Assembly (NCBI RefSeq): GCF_017349295.1
Contig: NZ_JAFMPK010000048.1
Span: 65,192 to 115,707, forward strand
DNA length: 50,516 bases
Reading direction: 5' to 3'
DNA from: Myceligenerans salitolerans
Lineage (GTDB): Bacteria; Actinomycetota; Actinomycetes; Actinomycetales; Cellulomonadaceae
The translations under genes were made by a program, and so were the position numbers. Below are positions 17,959-27,266 of the stretch, one piece after another; the stretch's first letter is position 1; the number at the start of each line of letters is the position of its first letter. The notes under the pieces were generated by a model. It had not been told where the DNA came from. It worked only from the letters and a program-made list of their open reading frames with translations, and ran no database searches.

Positions 17959-20442
17959 TCAGCCGCGATGTCCGTGCTCGTCGCTCCGGACCGGAGCCCA
18001 GGCGGGCCGGTCGTCGGCGGGCTGCGCCCCGTGCTGGTCGGCAGCCGGGTTCACCGGGGCGAAGGGGACATCGCCCGGCTGCGGCCGCACGGGGGCGAAC
18101 ACGGGGTGGACCGGATCGACCGGAACCTGCTCCCGCGAGAGGTCGTGGTGCGCCGTCTCACGGACCGCGGACGGCACGAGCGGCGCGGCGGGCGGCGTGT
18201 GCGGCGCCCGATGATCCGTGGCGGAAGCGTGCGGCGCCGGGACGAGCGCCTCCTCCGGTGGGGGCACGGGACCGGAGGCCTGCGAGTGACGCGCACCGTC
18301 CGGGCCGAAACCCTGCGGGTGCTGCCGCGGCGCGCCGTTCTGCCCCTGCTGGAACGGATCCGGCGGATGGAAGCCGTCCTGCGCCTGCTGATAGGGACCG
18401 GCAGAGCCGTGGTCGGGCTGCTGCCTCGGGCCTCCGTGGCCGCCCTGGTCGTGCGGCGACGGCTCCTGCTGCCTCTGCTGGTCCTGATACTGCTGGTCCG
18501 GGTAGTGCTGGTCCGGGCCGGACGGCGCGGGCTGCGCCTCGGCGGGCGGATCGTACGGGCGGTGGGACGCGGTCGGCTGCGGCTCGACGTCGCCCGTCGG
18601 GTCCGCGCCCGAGTTCGACTCGGTCAGCCAGTCCAGCGCGAGCCAGCGGATCCCCTGCCGGTCCTGGGCCGTCGCCGCGAGTTGCGCGACGGGACCGCCG
18701 CCCAGCCCCGGTAGCACCGCGTCCGGCTTGAGCTGGGACCACGGTTCCAGCACGAACGCCCGCTCGTGGGCCCGCGGGTGCGGCACCTCGAGGTCGTCCG
18801 CGGCAGCCGTGAGCAGCCCGTAGGTGATGATGTCGATGTCGAGGCTGCGCGGGCCCCAGTGTTCCTCGCGGGTGCGCCCGTGCGCGTACTCGATCGCCTG
18901 GCACGCGTGCAGCAGCCCGCGCGGAGCGAGGCCGGTCCGCGCCACGACGACCGCGTTGAGGTAGTCCGGCTGCTCCGGTCCGCCGACCGCGGCCGTGCGG
19001 GCAAGTGGCGAGACCTCCGTGATCTGGAGGCCAGCGATGCGGTCCAGGTCCATCACGGCGGCTCGCAGTGTCGCCTGCGGATCACCGAGATTCGCGCCCA
19101 GGGCGAGGACGACCTCGACGGGCTCCGCCGGGACCTCGTCCAGCCGGTCTCCGGCTACCGCCTGACCGCCCGAGGCCACCGGTGCGGGGTGTCCGGCGAA
19201 CCCCTGTGCGGTCTGGCCCGCGAGGGCCGGGTCGGCCTGTTCGCCGTAGGCCACCTGGTGGTCCTGCCCCGGCTGGAACGACGGCTGAGGGTCCTGCGGG
19301 AATCCGGGCTGGTGGGCGTCGGACGGATAGGCCTCGGACGGGTACTGCTCGGGGTGATACCGCTCGGGCTGGTACTGGTCGGGCTGGTACTGCTCGGCGC
19401 CGGGGACCGCGTCGTCCGCGGTCTGCGCCCCGGCGTCCGGCGCCCCGAACACCGGCGCGTGGGCCCCCGCGGGGTCGTACGCCGGGCGAAGGGCCGTCGC
19501 GTCGTCGTCACCGGGCCGCGCGGGCGCGTCCACGTGCGGCTCGAACGCGGGTGCCCCGTGATCCGCCGAGGGGACCTCGTCGATCATGCCGGCTCCCTGG
19601 GGCCGGTCCCCGTCGGCCTCCGCCACGGGGGCGGCCTGCTCCACCACGGGGCCGGGCTGCTCCTCCGGGGCACCGGCCTGCTCGAACTCGGCCCGACGCG
19701 TGTCGAACGAGTCGGCCGTACCGGCCTGCTCGACCGGAGCGATCTCGGGGATCACCAGGTTCTCCGCGGACACGGGGGTGCTCGCGCCGGCGGCGTCGGC
19801 CGGCCAGCCGCCCGGCTCGGCCGCGGGAGCGATCTCGCCTGCCGTGACGTCGGCGATCGGCGCGGTCAGGGGATCGACCGCCGGCGCCTCCGCCGAGGCA
19901 GGCGCCGCGGCCTCGGCGTGCTCGAGCGGTGTCGAGAACTCCCCCGCGGATGCGTTCCCGTCGGCGTGCTCGGCCTGCCACCGGTCCTCCGGCACCGACA
20001 CGTCGGCGAACGGGGCAGCACCCACCACGGGCGGTGTCGTGACGCGATCGCGACGGATCGAGACCTCCACGTCGGTGAACGAGACCGGGATCGGAGCCTG
20101 CGGCTTGTGCACGGTCACGTCCACGGCGTGCACCGGCCCGTGCCCCAGCGCGACCGCCGCGATCCGCTCGGCCAGTGTCTCGACGAGGTCGACCGGTTCG
20201 CCGACGAGCACGTCGTGCGCCTCCTGCGCCACGTCCGCGTAGCTGACGGTGGCCCGCAGGTCGTCACCCTCGGCCGCAGCCCGGGTGTCGACGTGCAGCA
20301 CGACGTCGGCCCGGAACTCCTGGCCGGTCGCGCGCTCCGACGCCAGCACGCCGTGACGTCCGCGCCCGTTGACTCCCGTGATCCGGATCTGGTCCAGTGG
20401 TCGTCCGTCCGGACCCGGCACCGCTCCCGCAAAGTTGGTCAC
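17959..20442 (-). CDS. folBK: Dihydroneopterin aldolase fused to HPPK by a long disordered linker
   Basis: Bifunctional folate enzyme of 827 residues. FolB (about 18-133; DQIRITGVNGRGRHGVLASE, then ADVAQEAHDVLVGEPVDLVE) cleaves dihydroneopterin. FolK (about 441-609; VVLALGANLGDPQATLRAAV, GPRSLDIDIITYG, VPHPRAHERAFVLEPW) pyrophosphorylates 6-hydroxymethyl-dihydropterin. The two are in one continuous frame but joined by about 300 residues rich in Ala, Pro, Glu, Asp and Gln. A Pro/Gln/His-rich tail of about 215 residues (610-827) follows. Most relatives have two separate overlapping genes. GTG at 20442 has GGAG 6 bases upstream and overlaps folP by 4 bases (GTGA). Confidence 0.9.
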   Translation of the reverse strand: MTNFAGAVPGPDGRPLDQIRITGVNGRGRHGVLASERATGQEFRADVVLHVDTRAAAEGDDLRATVSYADVAQEAHDVLVGEPVDLVETLAERIAAVALGHGPVHAVDVTVHKPQAPIPVSFTDVEVSIRRDRVTTPPVVGAAPFADVSVPEDRWQAEHADGNASAGEFSTPLEHAEAAAPASAEAPAVDPLTAPIADVTAGEIAPAAEPGGWPADAAGASTPVSAENLVIPEIAPVEQAGTADSFDTRRAEFEQAGAPEEQPGPVVEQAAPVAEADGDRPQGAGMIDEVPSADHGAPAFEPHVDAPARPGDDDATALRPAYDPAGAHAPVFGAPDAGAQTADDAVPGAEQYQPDQYQPERYHPEQYPSEAYPSDAHQPGFPQDPQPSFQPGQDHQVAYGEQADPALAGQTAQGFAGHPAPVASGGQAVAGDRLDEVPAEPVEVVLALGANLGDPQATLRAAVMDLDRIAGLQITEVSPLARTAAVGGPEQPDYLNAVVVARTGLAPRGLLHACQAIEYAHGRTREEHWGPRSLDIDIITYGLLTAAADDLEVPHPRAHERAFVLEPWSQLKPDAVLPGLGGGPVAQLAATAQDRQGIRWLALDWLTESNSGADPTGDVEPQPTASHRPYDPPAEAQPAPSGPDQHYPDQQYQDQQRQQEPSPHDQGGHGGPRQQPDHGSAGPYQQAQDGFHPPDPFQQGQNGAPRQHPQGFGPDGARHSQASGPVPPPEEALVPAPHASATDHRAPHTPPAAPLVPSAVRETAHHDLSREQVPVDPVHPVFAPVRPQPGDVPFAPVNPAADQHGAQPADDRPAWAPVRSDEHGHRG

Positions 20443-21479
20443 CGTGGGCTCCCCCCGTGATCGTCGCACGTTTGAGAATCCTGCCAGGTCCGCGCAAGTC
20501 CCCCGACACCCGTTCGGCCGTCTGTGAGAGAATCCACGGACTTGTCCGTCACGTCCTCCGACGCTCTCGCCCAGGCCGCCGCGACACGCACGGCGTCGGC
20601 GGAGGCGCGGACCGCGTGCACCCGCACGCACCAGGCGCCCGCGGCCGCCGAGAGCGCCGAGACGGCGGCAGTGGCGTCATCCCGCGCCCGCGGAGGCACC
20701 GGCTCACCGGCGCCCGATCGCCCGTCACCGCCCGTCGCGGAGGCCCCGGGAACCGGACGCGCGAGCAGATGCCCGAGGAAGCGCTTGCGCGACGCCCCGA
20801 TCAGCACCGGTCGCCCCAGCGAGCCCAGGGCGTCCAGGTGCGCCAGCAGGGGCCAGTTGAGCACTCCGGCCTTGGCGAATCCGAGCCCGGGGTCGAGCAC
20901 GATCTGCGCAGCATCCACACCTGCTCCCACCAGAGCGTCCATGCGGGCGGCAAGTTCGTCACGAACGTCCGCGACGACGTCGTCGTACTTCTCGAGTCCG
21001 TCCATCACGTCGGAGTGACCACGCCAGTGCATCGCGACATAGGGCACACCCAGCTCCGCCACGACGTGTGCCATGGCGGGCTCGGCGAGCCCTCCCGAGA
21101 CGTCGTTCACGATGCGCGCACCGGCGGCGACCGCACGCTCGGCGACCGCGGGCCGCGTGGTGTCGACGGACACGATCGCTCCGTGCGCCGCCAGGGCCTC
21201 GATCACCGGGAGCACCCGTGCCAGCTCCTGGTCCTGCGGCACCCGCCCTGCCCCGGGACGGGTGGACTCCCCGCCGACGTCGAGGACGTCCGCCCCCTCG
21301 CCGAGCAGCTCGAGCCCGTGCGCGACGGCCGTGTCCGGCTCGAACCACTCGCCACCGTCGGAGAACGAGTCGGGCGTCACGTTGACGACGCCCATCACGA
21401 GCGTGCGTCCCGCACCGGACAGCTCCGGCAGCCCGGCGACCTCCGCGTCGCGCGCGTCCATGGTGGCGCCCACGGTCAC
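20439..21479 (-). CDS. folP: Dihydropteroate synthase
   Basis: Condenses 6-hydroxymethyl-dihydropterin pyrophosphate with p-aminobenzoate; the sulfonamide target. The 346-residue TIM barrel shows [66 protein letters not shown] and the phosphate-binding [13 protein letters not shown] Gly/Ala/Pro-rich insert follows RKRFLG ([17 protein letters not shown]). GTG at 21479 overlaps the folE stop as GTGA; the ATG at 21461 would lose this coupling. The C-terminal tail after residue 310 is polar and not part of the barrel. It is between folE and folB-folK in the folate operon. Confidence 0.95.
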   Translation of the reverse strand: MTVGATMDARDAEVAGLPELSGAGRTLVMGVVNVTPDSFSDGGEWFEPDTAVAHGLELLGEGADVLDVGGESTRPGAGRVPQDQELARVLPVIEALAAHGAIVSVDTTRPAVAERAVAAGARIVNDVSGGLAEPAMAHVVAELGVPYVAMHWRGHSDVMDGLEKYDDVVADVRDELAARMDALVGAGVDAAQIVLDPGLGFAKAGVLNWPLLAHLDALGSLGRPVLIGASRKRFLGHLLARPVPGASATGGDGRSGAGEPVPPRARDDATAAVSALSAAAGAWCVRVHAVRASADAVRVAAAWARASEDVTDKSVDSLTDGRTGVGGLARTWQDSQTCDDHGGSPR

Positions 21480-22099
21480 TTCCCGATGATCAGGCTCATC
21501 GCCTCGGCCCGTGTCACGGCATCGCGCATCTGGCCGCGCACGGCCGACGTCACGGTTCGCGCCCCCGGCTTGCGCACACCGCGCATGGACATGCACAGGT
21601 GCTCGCACTCCACCACGACGATCACGCCGCGCGGCTGGAGGGTCTTCATCAGCGAGTCCGCGATCTGGCTCGTCATCCGCTCCTGCACCTGAGGCCGCCT
21701 GGCGTACACCTCGACGAGGCGAGCCAGCTTGCTGAGCCCTGTGATGCAGCCGTCCTCGTTCGGGATGTACCCCACGTGAGCGACGCCGTGGAACGGCACC
21801 AGATGGTGCTCGCACGTCGAGTAGACCTCGATGTCCTTCACGAGGACCATCTCCTCGTGACCGAGGTCGAAGGTCGTGGTGAGCACGTCCTCCGGTTCCT
21901 GCCGCAGGCCGGCGAAGGTCTCCGCGTACGCGCGGGCCACACGGGCCGGCGTGTCCCTGAGGCCCTCACGGTCCGGGTCCTCGCCGACGGCGACGAGGAG
22001 CTCCCGGACCGCGGCCTCGACACGTGCGGCGTCGTACGGCGGGACGTCGGCCGCGGGCCGCCCGACCGCGGCCTCCGGGGAGATCGGGGCGGAGCTCAT
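21476..22099 (-). CDS. folE: GTP cyclohydrolase I, type I
   Basis: Opens folate synthesis by converting GTP to 7,8-dihydroneopterin triphosphate. The 207-residue protein has the zinc site [18 protein letters not shown] (Cys and His ligands) with the second Cys in [13 protein letters not shown]. The substrate region [16 protein letters not shown] and SAVRGQMRD near the C-terminus complete the family pattern. ATG at 22099 overlaps the ftsH stop as ATGA; longer in-frame starts fall inside ftsH. Coupling with folP and folB-folK downstream gives three consecutive folate genes, covering dihydroneopterin-triphosphate formation and the later steps but not its dephosphorylation. Confidence 0.96.
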   Translation of the reverse strand: MSSAPISPEAAVGRPAADVPPYDAARVEAAVRELLVAVGEDPDREGLRDTPARVARAYAETFAGLRQEPEDVLTTTFDLGHEEMVLVKDIEVYSTCEHHLVPFHGVAHVGYIPNEDGCITGLSKLARLVEVYARRPQVQERMTSQIADSLMKTLQPRGVIVVVECEHLCMSMRGVRKPGARTVTSAVRGQMRDAVTRAEAMSLIIGK

Positions 22100-24108
22100 T
22101 CGGATACCGCCGGACCGCCGGGGACCTCGCCCTGGACGACGTCGGCTCCGGTGACGGGGACGCCGTTCCGCGCGGCCTTCCCCGGCATGGAGACCGGCCC
22201 GCGGGTGTGCACCGTGCGCTGCTCGCTCGAGAGCCACACGTCGCGGGCGTCACGCTTCACGACCGGGGCGAAGACCTCCTCCAGTTCCTTCTGGTTCAGC
22301 GTCTCCTTCTCCAGGAGGCGCAGCACCAGGTCGTCGAGCACGTCGCGGTACTCGGTGAGAACCTCCCACGCCTCGTCGTGCGCGGCCTCGATCAGCCGGC
22401 GGACCTCCTCGTCGACGATGCCCGCCACGGCCTCCGAGTAGTCACGCTCGTGACCGTAGTCGCGCCCGAGGAACGGCTCCCCGTTGCCGGAACCGAGCTT
22501 GATCGCGCCGACCCGCTCGCTCATGCCGTACTCGGTCACCATCTTGCGGGCGGTGCCGGTCGCCTTCTCGATGTCGTTCCCCGCGCCGGTCGTGGGGTCG
22601 TGGAACACGATCTCCTCGGCGACCCGTCCACCCATCGCGTACGCCAGCTGGTCCAGCAGCTCGTTGCGGGTCACGGAGTACTTGTCCTCCGTGGGCATGA
22701 CCATCGTGTAGCCGAGGGCACGGCCGCGCGGCAGGATGGTCACCTTGGTCACCGGGTCCGTGTACCGCATGGCGGCCGCGACCAGCGCGTGCCCGCCCTC
22801 GTGGTACGCGGTGATCTTCTGCTCCTTGTCGTTCATCACGCGCGTGCGCTTCTGCGGGCCGGCGACCACGCGGTCGATGGCCTCGTCGAGGGCACGGTCG
22901 TCGATGAGCTGGGCGCCGCTGCGTGCGGTGAGCAGCGCCGCCTCGTTGAGCACGTTGGCCAGGTCGGCACCGGTGAAGCCCGGGGTCCTGCGGGCGACGG
23001 CGTTGAGGTCGACCTCGTCGACCATCGGCTTGCCGGCGGCGTGCACCTCGAGGATCGCCTCGCGGCCCTTGAGGTCCGGGGCCTCGACGGCCACCTGCCG
23101 GTCGAAGCGGCCCGGGCGGAGCAGCGCCGGGTCCAGGATGTCCGGGCGGTTGGTCGCGGCGATCAGGATGACGTTGGTCTTGACGTCGAAGCCGTCCATC
23201 TCGACCAGCATCTGGTTGAGCGTCTGCTCGCGCTCGTCGTGCCCGCCGCCCATACCGGCGCCGCGGTGGCGTCCGACGGCGTCGATCTCGTCCACGAAGA
23301 TGATCGCCGGGGAGTTCTGCTTCGCCTGCTCGAACAGGTCACGCACGCGGGAGGCACCCACACCGACGAACATCTCGACGAAGTCCGAGCCGGAGATCGA
23401 GTAGAACGGCACGCCGGCCTCGCCGGCGACGGCGCGGGCGATGAGGGTCTTGCCGGTGCCGGGCGGACCGTAGAGCAGCACGCCCTTCGGGATCTTCGCG
23501 CCGACGGCCTGAAACTTGGCGGGCTCCTGCAGGAACTCCTTGATCTCCTGGAGCTCCTCGACGGCCTCGTCCACGCCGGCGACGTCGGCGAAGGTCACCT
23601 GCGGCATGTCCTTGCTGATCAGCTTGGCCTTGGACTTGCCGAAGCCCATGACCCGGTTGCCGCCGCCCTGCATGCGGGACAGCAGGAACCAGAACAGCAG
23701 GCCGATCACGAGGAACGGGATCAGCACCGAGAACATCGAACCCCAGAAGCTCGGCTGCGGCACCTCGGAGTTGTAGCCGAGCTCCGGGTCGGCCTCCTTG
23801 ACGGCGTCGACGATCTCCTCGCCCTGCGGCTGCACGTAGAAGAACTCGACGCTTCTCCCGTGCTCGACCTCCTCCTGCTGCTCACCCTCCTCGGCGGTGA
23901 AGTCCTCGGAGAGCTCGAGCTCGACCCGCTGCTCGCCGTCCACGATGAGCGCCCGGGTGACGGTGTCGCCGTTCAGCAACTCCAGACCCTGAGCCGTGGT
24001 GATCCGCGAGACCTGCGGTTGCAGCAGGGAGGTCAGTGCCAACGAGAGCACGACGAGGGCCAGGATCACCCAGATGATCGGCCCGCTCAGAAACTTCTTG
24101 ATGTTCAT
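22096..24108 (-). CDS. ftsH: ATP-dependent zinc metalloprotease FtsH
   Basis: Membrane-anchored AAA+ protease for quality control of membrane and short-lived proteins; probably hexameric. The 670-residue protein has a first helix at 10-30, a periplasm-facing domain to about 118, and a second helix at 121-145. The AAA module has Walker A GPPGTGKT at 214-221, Walker B IIFVDEID and the SRH ending RPGRFD. The zinc site HEGGH is at 436-440, a Gly variant of the usual HEAGH, and [10 protein letters not shown] lies downstream. The ATG at 24108 (MNIKKFL) fits the family; an upstream ATG at 24132 abuts its SD. It couples to folE by ATGA. Confidence 0.95.
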   Translation of the reverse strand: MNIKKFLSGPIIWVILALVVLSLALTSLLQPQVSRITTAQGLELLNGDTVTRALIVDGEQRVELELSEDFTAEEGEQQEEVEHGRSVEFFYVQPQGEEIVDAVKEADPELGYNSEVPQPSFWGSMFSVLIPFLVIGLLFWFLLSRMQGGGNRVMGFGKSKAKLISKDMPQVTFADVAGVDEAVEELQEIKEFLQEPAKFQAVGAKIPKGVLLYGPPGTGKTLIARAVAGEAGVPFYSISGSDFVEMFVGVGASRVRDLFEQAKQNSPAIIFVDEIDAVGRHRGAGMGGGHDEREQTLNQMLVEMDGFDVKTNVILIAATNRPDILDPALLRPGRFDRQVAVEAPDLKGREAILEVHAAGKPMVDEVDLNAVARRTPGFTGADLANVLNEAALLTARSGAQLIDDRALDEAIDRVVAGPQKRTRVMNDKEQKITAYHEGGHALVAAAMRYTDPVTKVTILPRGRALGYTMVMPTEDKYSVTRNELLDQLAYAMGGRVAEEIVFHDPTTGAGNDIEKATGTARKMVTEYGMSERVGAIKLGSGNGEPFLGRDYGHERDYSEAVAGIVDEEVRRLIEAAHDEAWEVLTEYRDVLDDLVLRLLEKETLNQKELEEVFAPVVKRDARDVWLSSEQRTVHTRGPVSMPGKAARNGVPVTGADVVQGEVPGGPAVSE

Positions 24109-24247
24109 CGGTGACGGGGTGAGGCCCCGCATCCCTCCGCTGTGTTGGATTCGCGGCTTCCTTGTCGGGCTGCGGGCTCCGGCGTCGTTCCTCGGCCGGT
24201 GCCCTTCGCCGCGCCTTCGTCAGCCGCGAGCAAGTGTTGTTCGTTTG

Positions 24248-24253
24248 AAACTA
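24248..24253 (-). promoter_or_regulatory. Candidate -10 element upstream of ftsH
   Basis: TAGTTT with a preceding TG (extended -10 form) reads on the minus strand within the 286-base gap between hpt and ftsH. It would give a leader of about 130 bases. No convincing -35 is placed at 16-18 bases; TGACGG lies 20 bases upstream. The rest of the gap shows only a small AACCC/GGGTT dyad. Confidence 0.3.
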
Positions 24254-24394
24254 CACGGAAACCCTGAGGGTTCCCGTCACGTTTCGCCGAGAGCGCGACA
24301 CGCTCACCGCGGCGCCGCGCGGCGGGCTTCCCGGCGTGGTCCGGTCACTCCGGGCGGACGGCTCGTTCCTCGCCCTCCACCGCGCCGACCTTCG

Positions 24395-24949
24395 TCAGCC
24401 GCTGTACACGTGCGGCGCCAGAGTGGCAACGAACGGCAGGTTCCGATAGTTCTCGGCATAGTCGAGGCCGTAGCCCACCACGAACTCGTTCGGGATGTCG
24501 TACCCCAGGTACTTCACGTCGACGTCGGTCTGCGCGGCGTCCGGCTTGCGCAGCATGGCCGCGATCTCCACCGACGCCGGCCCGCGCGACCTCAGGTTCG
24601 ACACCAGCCAGGACAGCGTCAGGCCGGAGTCGATGATGTCCTCGACGATGAGCACGTTCCGCCCGCTGAGGTCGGAGTCCAGGTCCTTGAGGATGCGGAC
24701 GACGCCGGACGACTTCGTGCCCGAGCCGTAGCTCGACACCGCCATCCAGTCCATCGTGATCGGATGGTGCAGGCGCCGCGACAGGTCGGCCATCACCATG
24801 ACGGCGCCCTTCAGCACGCCGACGAGGAGCAGGTCGCGGCCCGCGTAGTCCTCGTCGATCTTCGCCGCCATCTCGTCCAGCTTCTTGCCGAGGTCCTCCT
24901 CGCTGAGGAGGATCTTCTCGAGGTCGGTGCCGACGTCGGACTGGTCCAC
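24395..24949 (-). CDS. hpt: Hypoxanthine phosphoribosyltransferase
   Basis: Purine salvage enzyme making IMP and GMP from hypoxanthine or guanine with PRPP. The 184-residue protein shows VGVLKGAVMVMADLSRRL, SSYGSGTKSSGVVRILKDLD (flexible loop), the PRPP-binding VLIVEDIIDSGLTLSWLVSN and the C-terminal IPNEFVVGYGLDYAENYRNL. GTG at 24949 has GGAG 6 bases upstream. It lies 22 bases after tilS, an adjacency conserved widely in bacteria (tilS-hpt-ftsH). In Bacillus TilS and Hpt are reported to act together on ftsH expression; whether that applies here is unknown. Confidence 0.96.
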   Translation of the reverse strand: MDQSDVGTDLEKILLSEEDLGKKLDEMAAKIDEDYAGRDLLLVGVLKGAVMVMADLSRRLHHPITMDWMAVSSYGSGTKSSGVVRILKDLDSDLSGRNVLIVEDIIDSGLTLSWLVSNLRSRGPASVEIAAMLRKPDAAQTDVDVKYLGYDIPNEFVVGYGLDYAENYRNLPFVATLAPHVYSG

Positions 24950-24971
24950 TGCTCGCTCCAGGGTTGGTGAT

Positions 24972-26099
24972 CTACGCACGCTCACGGCGCAGGAAAAGCC
25001 TGCCACACGCGCGCTCCACCCGTGCGCCACCGGGCAGGTGGGCGGGCCCCTGCCCGCCCCAGGCCACGACGAGCGCGTCCAGCGCCTCGACGTGCCGCGC
25101 CGTCGTGGGAGCCGCGGTGACCTCGTGCGCCGCGAGACGCAGTGCCCGGCGCCGGACCGCCGCGGGCACGGACGCGAGCACGGTGACGTCGAGCACAACG
25201 ACGTCACCCGCGCCGAGCGCACCCCCGGTGCCGTCCGGTGGTGACTCGCCCACGTCCCGGACGCGCGCCTCGGCCAGCAGGTCCGCCGCCAGGGCGTCGA
25301 GCGCGTCGGCGTCGTCACGGAGCTGGCTCGCGCTGCGGGCCAGTGCCTCCGCGACGCCGGGGCCGAGCACGTCCTCCAGCACCGGCATCACGATCCCGCG
25401 GACCTGCGACCGCAACGGCGCGGCACCGACGTCCCCCGGGTCGCCGGCCCGTCCCGGGCCCGGGACGAGGTTCGTCGGGTCCACCCAGTGGTCGAGGCCC
25501 GACGCCGCGCAGACGGCCTCCGTGTCCGTGCGCCGCAGTCCGAGGAACGGGCGCCGGTACCTCCCCCGCTCGGCCGGAATTCCCGCGAGCGACCTCGCCC
25601 CCGCCCCGCGCGCGAGACCGAGCAGAACCTGTTCGGCCTGGTCGTCAAGGGTGTGGCCGAGCAGCACGACCTCTGCGCCGGTCTCCGCCGTGACCTGCTC
25701 CAGCACCCCGTACCGCGCCGTTCTCGCGGCGGCCTCGGGCCCGGGACCTCCCGGCACGCGCCCACCGGTCACGCCCATCCGCTCGGTGGGCGCGGTCCGG
25801 CGCACCACCACCGGGTCCAGCCCGAGACCACGGCACTGCTCGGCCGCGCGCGCGGCGACGTCGTCGGACCCCTCCTGCAGGCCGTGGTCGACGACGACCG
25901 CCCCGGCCCGCACCCCGTGCGCCCGGGCGCGCACCGACCGTCCCGCACGAGGCGCCTCGTACGCGAGCGCCGCCGCGAGAGCGAGGCTGTCGGCCCCGCC
26001 CGAGCAGGCCACGAGTACCAACGACCCGGCGGGCAGTCCGGCGAGAACGCCGCGCACGGCACTCCGCGCCCGCCTCACGGCCGGATCGATCTGGGCCAC
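24972..26099 (-). CDS. tilS: tRNA(Ile)-lysidine synthetase
   Basis: Modifies C34 of the CAU-anticodon tRNA-Ile to lysidine using lysine and ATP, changing codon and amino-acid identity. The 375-residue actinobacterial form has the PP-loop ATP motif [18 protein letters not shown] (about 29-46), [36 protein letters not shown] and RRPFLGLRR. The C-terminal part is shorter than in the E. coli enzyme, as is normal for the phylum. GTG at 26099 gives [18 protein letters not shown] hairpin at 25040-25059 lies in the coding region. Confidence 0.95.
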   Translation of the reverse strand: MAQIDPAVRRARSAVRGVLAGLPAGSLVLVACSGGADSLALAAALAYEAPRAGRSVRARAHGVRAGAVVVDHGLQEGSDDVAARAAEQCRGLGLDPVVVRRTAPTERMGVTGGRVPGGPGPEAAARTARYGVLEQVTAETGAEVVLLGHTLDDQAEQVLLGLARGAGARSLAGIPAERGRYRRPFLGLRRTDTEAVCAASGLDHWVDPTNLVPGPGRAGDPGDVGAAPLRSQVRGIVMPVLEDVLGPGVAEALARSASQLRDDADALDALAADLLAEARVRDVGESPPDGTGGALGAGDVVVLDVTVLASVPAAVRRRALRLAAHEVTAAPTTARHVEALDALVVAWGGQGPAHLPGGARVERACGRLFLRRERA

Positions 26100-26113
26100 T
26101 GTCGGCTTCCCGC

Positions 26114-27223
26114 TCAGCCGTGGACGCGGCGGACCCAGGCGCGCGGGTCCGAGATCTCGCGCGCGTCCGGGAGGTTCCCCGGCGCCGCCCAGACGGCGTT
26201 GAGGCCGTCGCGGCCGACGGCACGTTCCACGGCCCGTACGAAGGTCGCTCCGTCGCGGTACTGGGCGAGCTTCGCGTCCATCCCCAGCAGCCGCCGGACC
26301 ACGACGTCGAACGCGGGTCTGCCCTCGCCGTCGCGCCGCCGCTCGAAGCGGGCACGGATCCGGCGTACCGACGGAACCACGGACGGTCCGACGGCGTCCA
26401 TCATCACGTCCGCGTGCCCCTCGAGCAGCGCCATGACCGCGGTGATGTCGGCGAGCGCGTCCTTCTGCCGGGGCGTGAGGAAGCCGTCGACGAGGGTGTC
26501 GCCCCGGCCTCGCAGGGCATCGAGCACGGCTCTGCCGACCACCGCGAGCTTGTGGTCGATCCGCGCCTTCGCGAGTTCGGCGGAGGTGCGGGTCAGTTCG
26601 GTGACGAGGTCCCTGGTGCGGTCACGCAGATGGTCGGCGAGCCACGGCGCGGCGGCGAACTGCCAGGCGTGGGTCTGCTCGTGCAGGCACACCCACAGGC
26701 GGAAGTCACGAGCCGGCACGCCCATCGACGTCTCGGCCTGGAGCACGTTCGGCGCCACGAGCAGGAGGCGTCCGGGTCCGCCCCCTGGCACGTACGGGTC
26801 GTACTGGCCGAGCACGCGCCCGCTGAGGAGCGCGAGCACCGCGCCCACCTCGGCGGCCCCCGCCGCCTGGACCGCGGGCGCGAGACCCCGCGGGACGGCG
26901 TCCTCGATACCGTCGACCATGGTGGCCATCGACTGCGTGTTCGCTCGCGCCCACGAGGCGCGGTCGACGACCACGACGGACGCGGGGACGCCGTCGGGCG
27001 CCATGCGGGTGACCTCGCGCACGTGGTCGACCGCGGTGCCGGCGGCCTCCCGCAGCCCTCCGACCAGGTCGTGCAGCCGCTGGCGCGGGGCGACGGGGCC
27101 GGGTGGGGCGAGCCGGGCCGCGATGCGGGCGGCCGCGGGCCAGTCGACGGCGGGTCGGCCGGTCGCTGTCGAGGACGCGTGCGCGATGGGCTTCACCGCT
27201 CCACCGTAGGTGATGGACGACAC
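26114..27223 (-). CDS. Zincin-type metalloprotease (DUF2342 family)
   Basis: A 369-residue actinobacterial protein of the zincin_2/DUF2342 family. The HExxH zinc motif HEQTHAWQF falls at about residues 181-189, and a downstream Glu in [15 protein letters not shown] may be the third ligand. The sequence is helical and has no signal peptide, so a cytosolic role is likely. Some members are annotated as associated with coenzyme F420 biosynthesis on phylogenetic grounds; this genome also has cofD and cofC. The start is uncertain: GTG at 27223 is used, while GTG at 27196 is closer to a GGAG. It stands between dacB and tilS, the order seen in mycobacteria. Confidence 0.85.
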   Translation of the reverse strand: MSSITYGGAVKPIAHASSTATGRPAVDWPAAARIAARLAPPGPVAPRQRLHDLVGGLREAAGTAVDHVREVTRMAPDGVPASVVVVDRASWARANTQSMATMVDGIEDAVPRGLAPAVQAAGAAEVGAVLALLSGRVLGQYDPYVPGGGPGRLLLVAPNVLQAETSMGVPARDFRLWVCLHEQTHAWQFAAAPWLADHLRDRTRDLVTELTRTSAELAKARIDHKLAVVGRAVLDALRGRGDTLVDGFLTPRQKDALADITAVMALLEGHADVMMDAVGPSVVPSVRRIRARFERRRDGEGRPAFDVVVRRLLGMDAKLAQYRDGATFVRAVERAVGRDGLNAVWAAPGNLPDAREISDPRAWVRRVHG

Positions 27224-27266
27224 GGCCACGGACGCCCGGGGGGGCGCCTGCCCGGACGGGACTGCG

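Noticed and set aside
25040-25059. Perfect 8-bp GC hairpin with CCCT loop inside tilS, resembling the hairpin at 17447-17468
   Set aside because: It lies in coding sequence (Gly-Gln-Gly-Pro region near the TilS C-terminus), 68 bases before the stop, and GGGCGGGC/GCCCGCCC arises easily at this base composition.
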